Positions 61,068 to 64,000 of a stretch of 64,000 nucleotides of DNA are shown in pieces; within the stretch, counting starts at the first letter, position 1, and each line of letters opens with the position of its first letter. This stretch comes from Ehretia macrophylla (Eukaryota; Streptophyta; Magnoliopsida; Boraginales; Ehretiaceae): contig CM075782.1 in NCBI GenBank assembly GCA_037974665.1, positions 47,167,351 through 47,231,350 of the forward strand. The letters run 5' to 3'. Position numbers and translations under genes: made by a program. Below the pieces are notes generated by a model that was not told where the DNA came from, ran no database searches, and saw only the letters and a list, made by a program, of their open reading frames with translations.

Positions 61068-63958
61068 ATGGACATCGAAGGTAATCTTGAAAAGACAACC
61101 TCGTACTTGTTTTCCAATTTAAAGCAAAAATAATGTATTACGATTCTCATTTCAATTGACCTAGTTTAATATTTGTGTTATAGGGCAAAGAACATCATCG
61201 AATCCATCTGCTGTGTTGGCTGCTCTTCTTTGCAAAAGAGCCAAGCTTCACGAGGAGCTTCGAAACATCGAAAAGCAGGTCATCAACGTGTTTCTCCTTT
61301 ACAATTTTTAATGTCTCTTTTTTGTTTGATTTGGCTGCGTAGAAAGATTCCAAATTGGGTTCGATCCTTTTCGTGAAACCTGTGTATAGCGGGAGTTTTG
61401 TGTACGGGGCCGACTTTTTTATTTGATAATTGTGCTTGTTTTTGGTTTGAAGCAGGTATATGATATGGAGACAAGTTATTTGCAAGATCCAAGCCAATGT
61501 GGCAATGTATTGAAAGGTTTCGAAGGGTTTCTTTCGTCGTCCAAGAGTACTACACTGTAAACCAATTTCTCTACTTTGTGTCAACATTAACAATTGACAG
61601 AAGTTGTTGTAGTAATAATTCATGAGTTCATGGGTTTGAGTTGTGGACCCATGTTGGCGGAAGTTTTCATGCACTGGGTTGCCTCTTTTTATTATGTTTT
61701 AATACATGTGCCTTTTTTTCATTTTGTTTATCTGCTGAAATTAGTAGTAGCCTCAATCTGCAAGAGCCAAGGGAATGGTTCATTGGGATTGACTTTTTGG
61801 AGTCCTTTTCTGTTCTTTATTTTCGTGGGCATCAAGTTGTTATAGCAATCGTAGTCTAATTAACATGAAAAGTGAAATTCTTTTTCGGGAGTGGAGCATT
61901 TCAAGAATGTTTGCTAATGGAGTTTTAATTTATTGGAAAAGCAATATTAGGAGAGAAGAAAACTTGAAGAATTGGCATGTATGCCTTCTGAGATGAATTA
62001 GCTTAACATGGCTATTACTACATTTTGCTTATTGATGTTCCGTATAGTGAGTCACTAAGGGACTGTTCAGTTGTGGAGGTGATGTTCCATTTTCAGTCTC
62101 GGAAGGTGAATGGTGGTGGCAAGGGAGTGTATGTAATAACGTTGTAATGGACTGAGATGTTTGTCAAAACGGTGAAGAGATTAGAAAACAAAGTAGGACA
62201 ATTGATCTCTTTCAACTTGACTTATAACTAAAGCACCTTGCTTTTCCATTTTCACCATTATGGGAGCTTGAGAGGCTGTTAAAAAAAAAAGGATAAGATC
62301 ATCAAAATGGACAACAACCAGCTTTGCACACCTATAAAGGCCGGAATTCTAGTTGTTGAATTTTGAGGGGTAACAAGTTCTAATGGAGGCAGGTAGGCCT
62401 ATGAAGTGAAAAACACATCTTTCTTTTTAATGATGAACGCTTTGTAGATCAGCAAATAAACAGTCTCCATTTGGTTTCTTGTTTTTTCATCTTCTTTGAA
62501 TATGGTATACAGTTTTGAGTTTAGATTACTATAACGATTTTGTTTTCCTTCCCATTGACTTTTTACGATTGTTTTTACAGCTTAAAACGATCTAGGAAAT
62601 TTCAACCTGAAGATAGGCTCTTTTCATTATCTTCTGTGACCTCCCCTGCGGTATGTATATCTATTGATGTTCAATGGTGATGCAAAATATCATTCTCCAT
62701 TTGCTATTTGTCTTGCTTTTCATCTTCTAGACATACTCTCCATAATATAGACAGACTTGTGAAAGAAACCTGTTGTATGTGCATGTCGTCGCTGAGTTAT
62801 CTTTAGTCAATGTTGCATAATATAGAAGTTGTCTTTCTTAATTTCTTCATGTCAGCTTCTTGGATTTTAAAGGCTCTAGGTCGTGTAGAGTAAGAGCTAG
62901 TAACTTAGTCAGCATAATGTAGAATAGTTCATTTTCTTTCTTGGACCACCCTTGACCTGGAGAACTGAAACTTACTTCCTCAACCACATTGTTTGGCTTG
63001 GGATTCAAGCACTGTGTTCATGGAAATGCTAAAACATATCTAGTTCAGGGTTGCTCAGACATTACTTAAGGTCAATATATAAGTGGATATGACATCTCTG
63101 ACTGGGGATTGTAGGAGAAATTTCATATAATGTGTTAGAGACAAAGGTGTCATTTATACATTTTTTGGGGTTTGTGGTGGTGGGGGGGGTGGGGGTGGGG
63201 GTGGGGGTGGGGGGGGTAGGAGATCATTGGCGACGATAGACACCTAACCAAGCATCCTTTTTTCCCGCTTACGTCCAAGGAACAAAAACACTTCTGCTGC
63301 CTCCCAGTTATTAGCAGAAATGCTTTTTAATCCATATCTACTGATATATAAATCAAATTATATTTATTTTGCCTGATTTTAGTCTTTTTTGTGATTTCTG
63401 GACAAAAAGTTGGCAGCATCCCTGTACAATAGAGTAAGAAATGCTGTACCCATTATGGCTCTAGAAGGATGTTGATTGTTTTAGCATTTGTTAGAGAAAT
63501 TGCTGACAATTATCCGGTTATAGATACCGTCTTCTCTGAGACCATGAGCTCAAAGGATGTTGATTGTTTTACCATTTGTTAGAGAAATTGCTGACAATTA
63601 TCCAGTTATAGACGCTGCCTTCTCTGAGACCATGAGCTCCAGGGTCGAGCTATATCCACTTCCATTCTTATCCAATTACTGACAAAGTTAATAGCCACTG
63701 ATATTTATTGTATGTTTAACCTTGCTTTTTATGCGGAGTCTCTTTCTGATTTGGGCTTATCTGGATCTCATTTCTTTTGTTAGTTTCTGTTTTTGTTCTG
63801 GAATTTAGTATGTTAGTTTCTCCTGTAGATGTTATTGTACTCTAGGACTATGTGATGCTTGGATAGAGGTTGTGCCATCACATGACTCGTTTGCGTGTGC
63901 CTCAGGCTGAAGAGCAGGCTGCTGGACGAGATGGTGGAGGTATATCTGCCAATGGACC
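61068..63958 (+). CDS. EAF6: EAF6/MEAF6-like histone acetyltransferase complex subunit (5' part, runs off window)
   Basis: EAF6 is a small accessory subunit of NuA4-type acetyltransferase complexes in the nucleus. Exons 61068-61080, 61184-61278, 61456-61556, 62581-62650 and 63906-63958; the last donor GTAAGT is at 63959 and more exons lie outside. The protein starts MDIEGQRTSSNPSAVLAALL and continues CKRAKLHEELRNIEKQ, VYDMETSYLQDPSQCGNVLK, GFEGFLSSSKSTTLLKRSRK, FQPEDRLFSLSSVTSPA. This matches the EAF6 family order: short coiled coil, then YL.(D/E)..Q.GN...G(F/W), then RLFS.SS.TS. Exon phases agree throughout. The first exon is only 13 nt, set by the family fit and a GT donor; this is the least certain border. 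No damage seen. Confidence 0.9.
63176..63219 (+). repeat. G-rich tract in EAF6 intron 4
   Basis: A 40-bp G-rich run (GGGGGTGGGGGTGGGGGTGG) on the sense strand, with more than four runs of G separated by single T: a strong G-quadruplex pattern that would also form in the pre-mRNA. Confidence 0.9.
63465..63640. repeat. 88-bp tandem duplication in EAF6 intron 4
   Basis: Copies 63465-63552 and 63553-63640 both run from AAGGATGTTGATTGTTTTA to GAGACCATGAGCTC and differ at only a few positions, so the duplication is recent relative to other repeats here. Confidence 0.9.
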
Positions 63959-64000
63959 GTAAGTATTTTATAATTCTGGCAATAGAACTTTGTATTCTAG

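Noticed and set aside
61195-61674. 159-aa minus-strand open frame
   Set aside because: It is antisense to EAF6 exons 2 and 3, whose plus-strand translation matches the family exactly; the minus frame has no domain.

Overview
The window is nuclear DNA of a flowering plant, almost certainly a eudicot. The evidence is intron-rich genes with AT-rich introns and GT..AG borders, a legumin-type 11S seed globulin with the standard four-exon layout, a plant R2R3-MYB, and many short plant mobile elements (MITEs, TRIMs, a tRNA-type SINE, LINE fragments). The DNA is strongly AT-rich. The species cannot be named from the sequence; an asterid is possible but unproven.

Layout: (1) 1-10819, + strand: the last 17 coding exons of cohesin subunit SMC1; the N-terminal head exons lie upstream of the window. 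(2) 12426-15356, +: 11S globulin with a seed-type promoter. (3) 16473-22014, +: TIM44, a mitochondrial import motor subunit, in 13 exons with a TRIM and LINE fragments in its introns. (4) 23721-24296, +: a single-exon DUF761 protein with a SINE just past its stop codon. (5) 25279-30551, - strand: pre-mRNA splicing factor SLU7 in 10 exons. (6) 30.7-47.1 kb: no gene found; diverged mobile elements and a large direct duplication at 36.5-41.3 kb. (7) 47287-48717, -: R2R3-MYB of the MYB13/14/15 type. (8) 48.8-61.0 kb: no gene found; MITEs, foldback elements and microsatellites. (9) 61068 to the end, +: the first five coding exons of an EAF6/MEAF6-like subunit of histone acetyltransferase complexes, cut off by the window end.

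Splice models were built by hand from protein-family similarity and GT..AG borders. For the four complete multi-exon genes the exon lengths sum to whole codon numbers (11S 477 aa, TIM44 481 aa, SLU7 536 aa, MYB 299 aa), and for SMC1 the visible part gives 1,072 aa ending in a stop. These are independent plant genes, not an operon or a functional cluster: four conserved housekeeping genes (cohesin, mitochondrial import, splicing, histone acetylation) sit beside a seed storage gene, a stress-type MYB and a DUF761 gene.

I found no sign of an undescribed multi-gene system. The most informative unusual content is the dense set of non-autonomous transposons with target-site duplications that can still be read: TWA for Tourist-like MITEs, about 10 bp for a Mutator-like foldback, 12 bp for the SINE. 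Several sit in introns or directly beside promoters and 3' ends.
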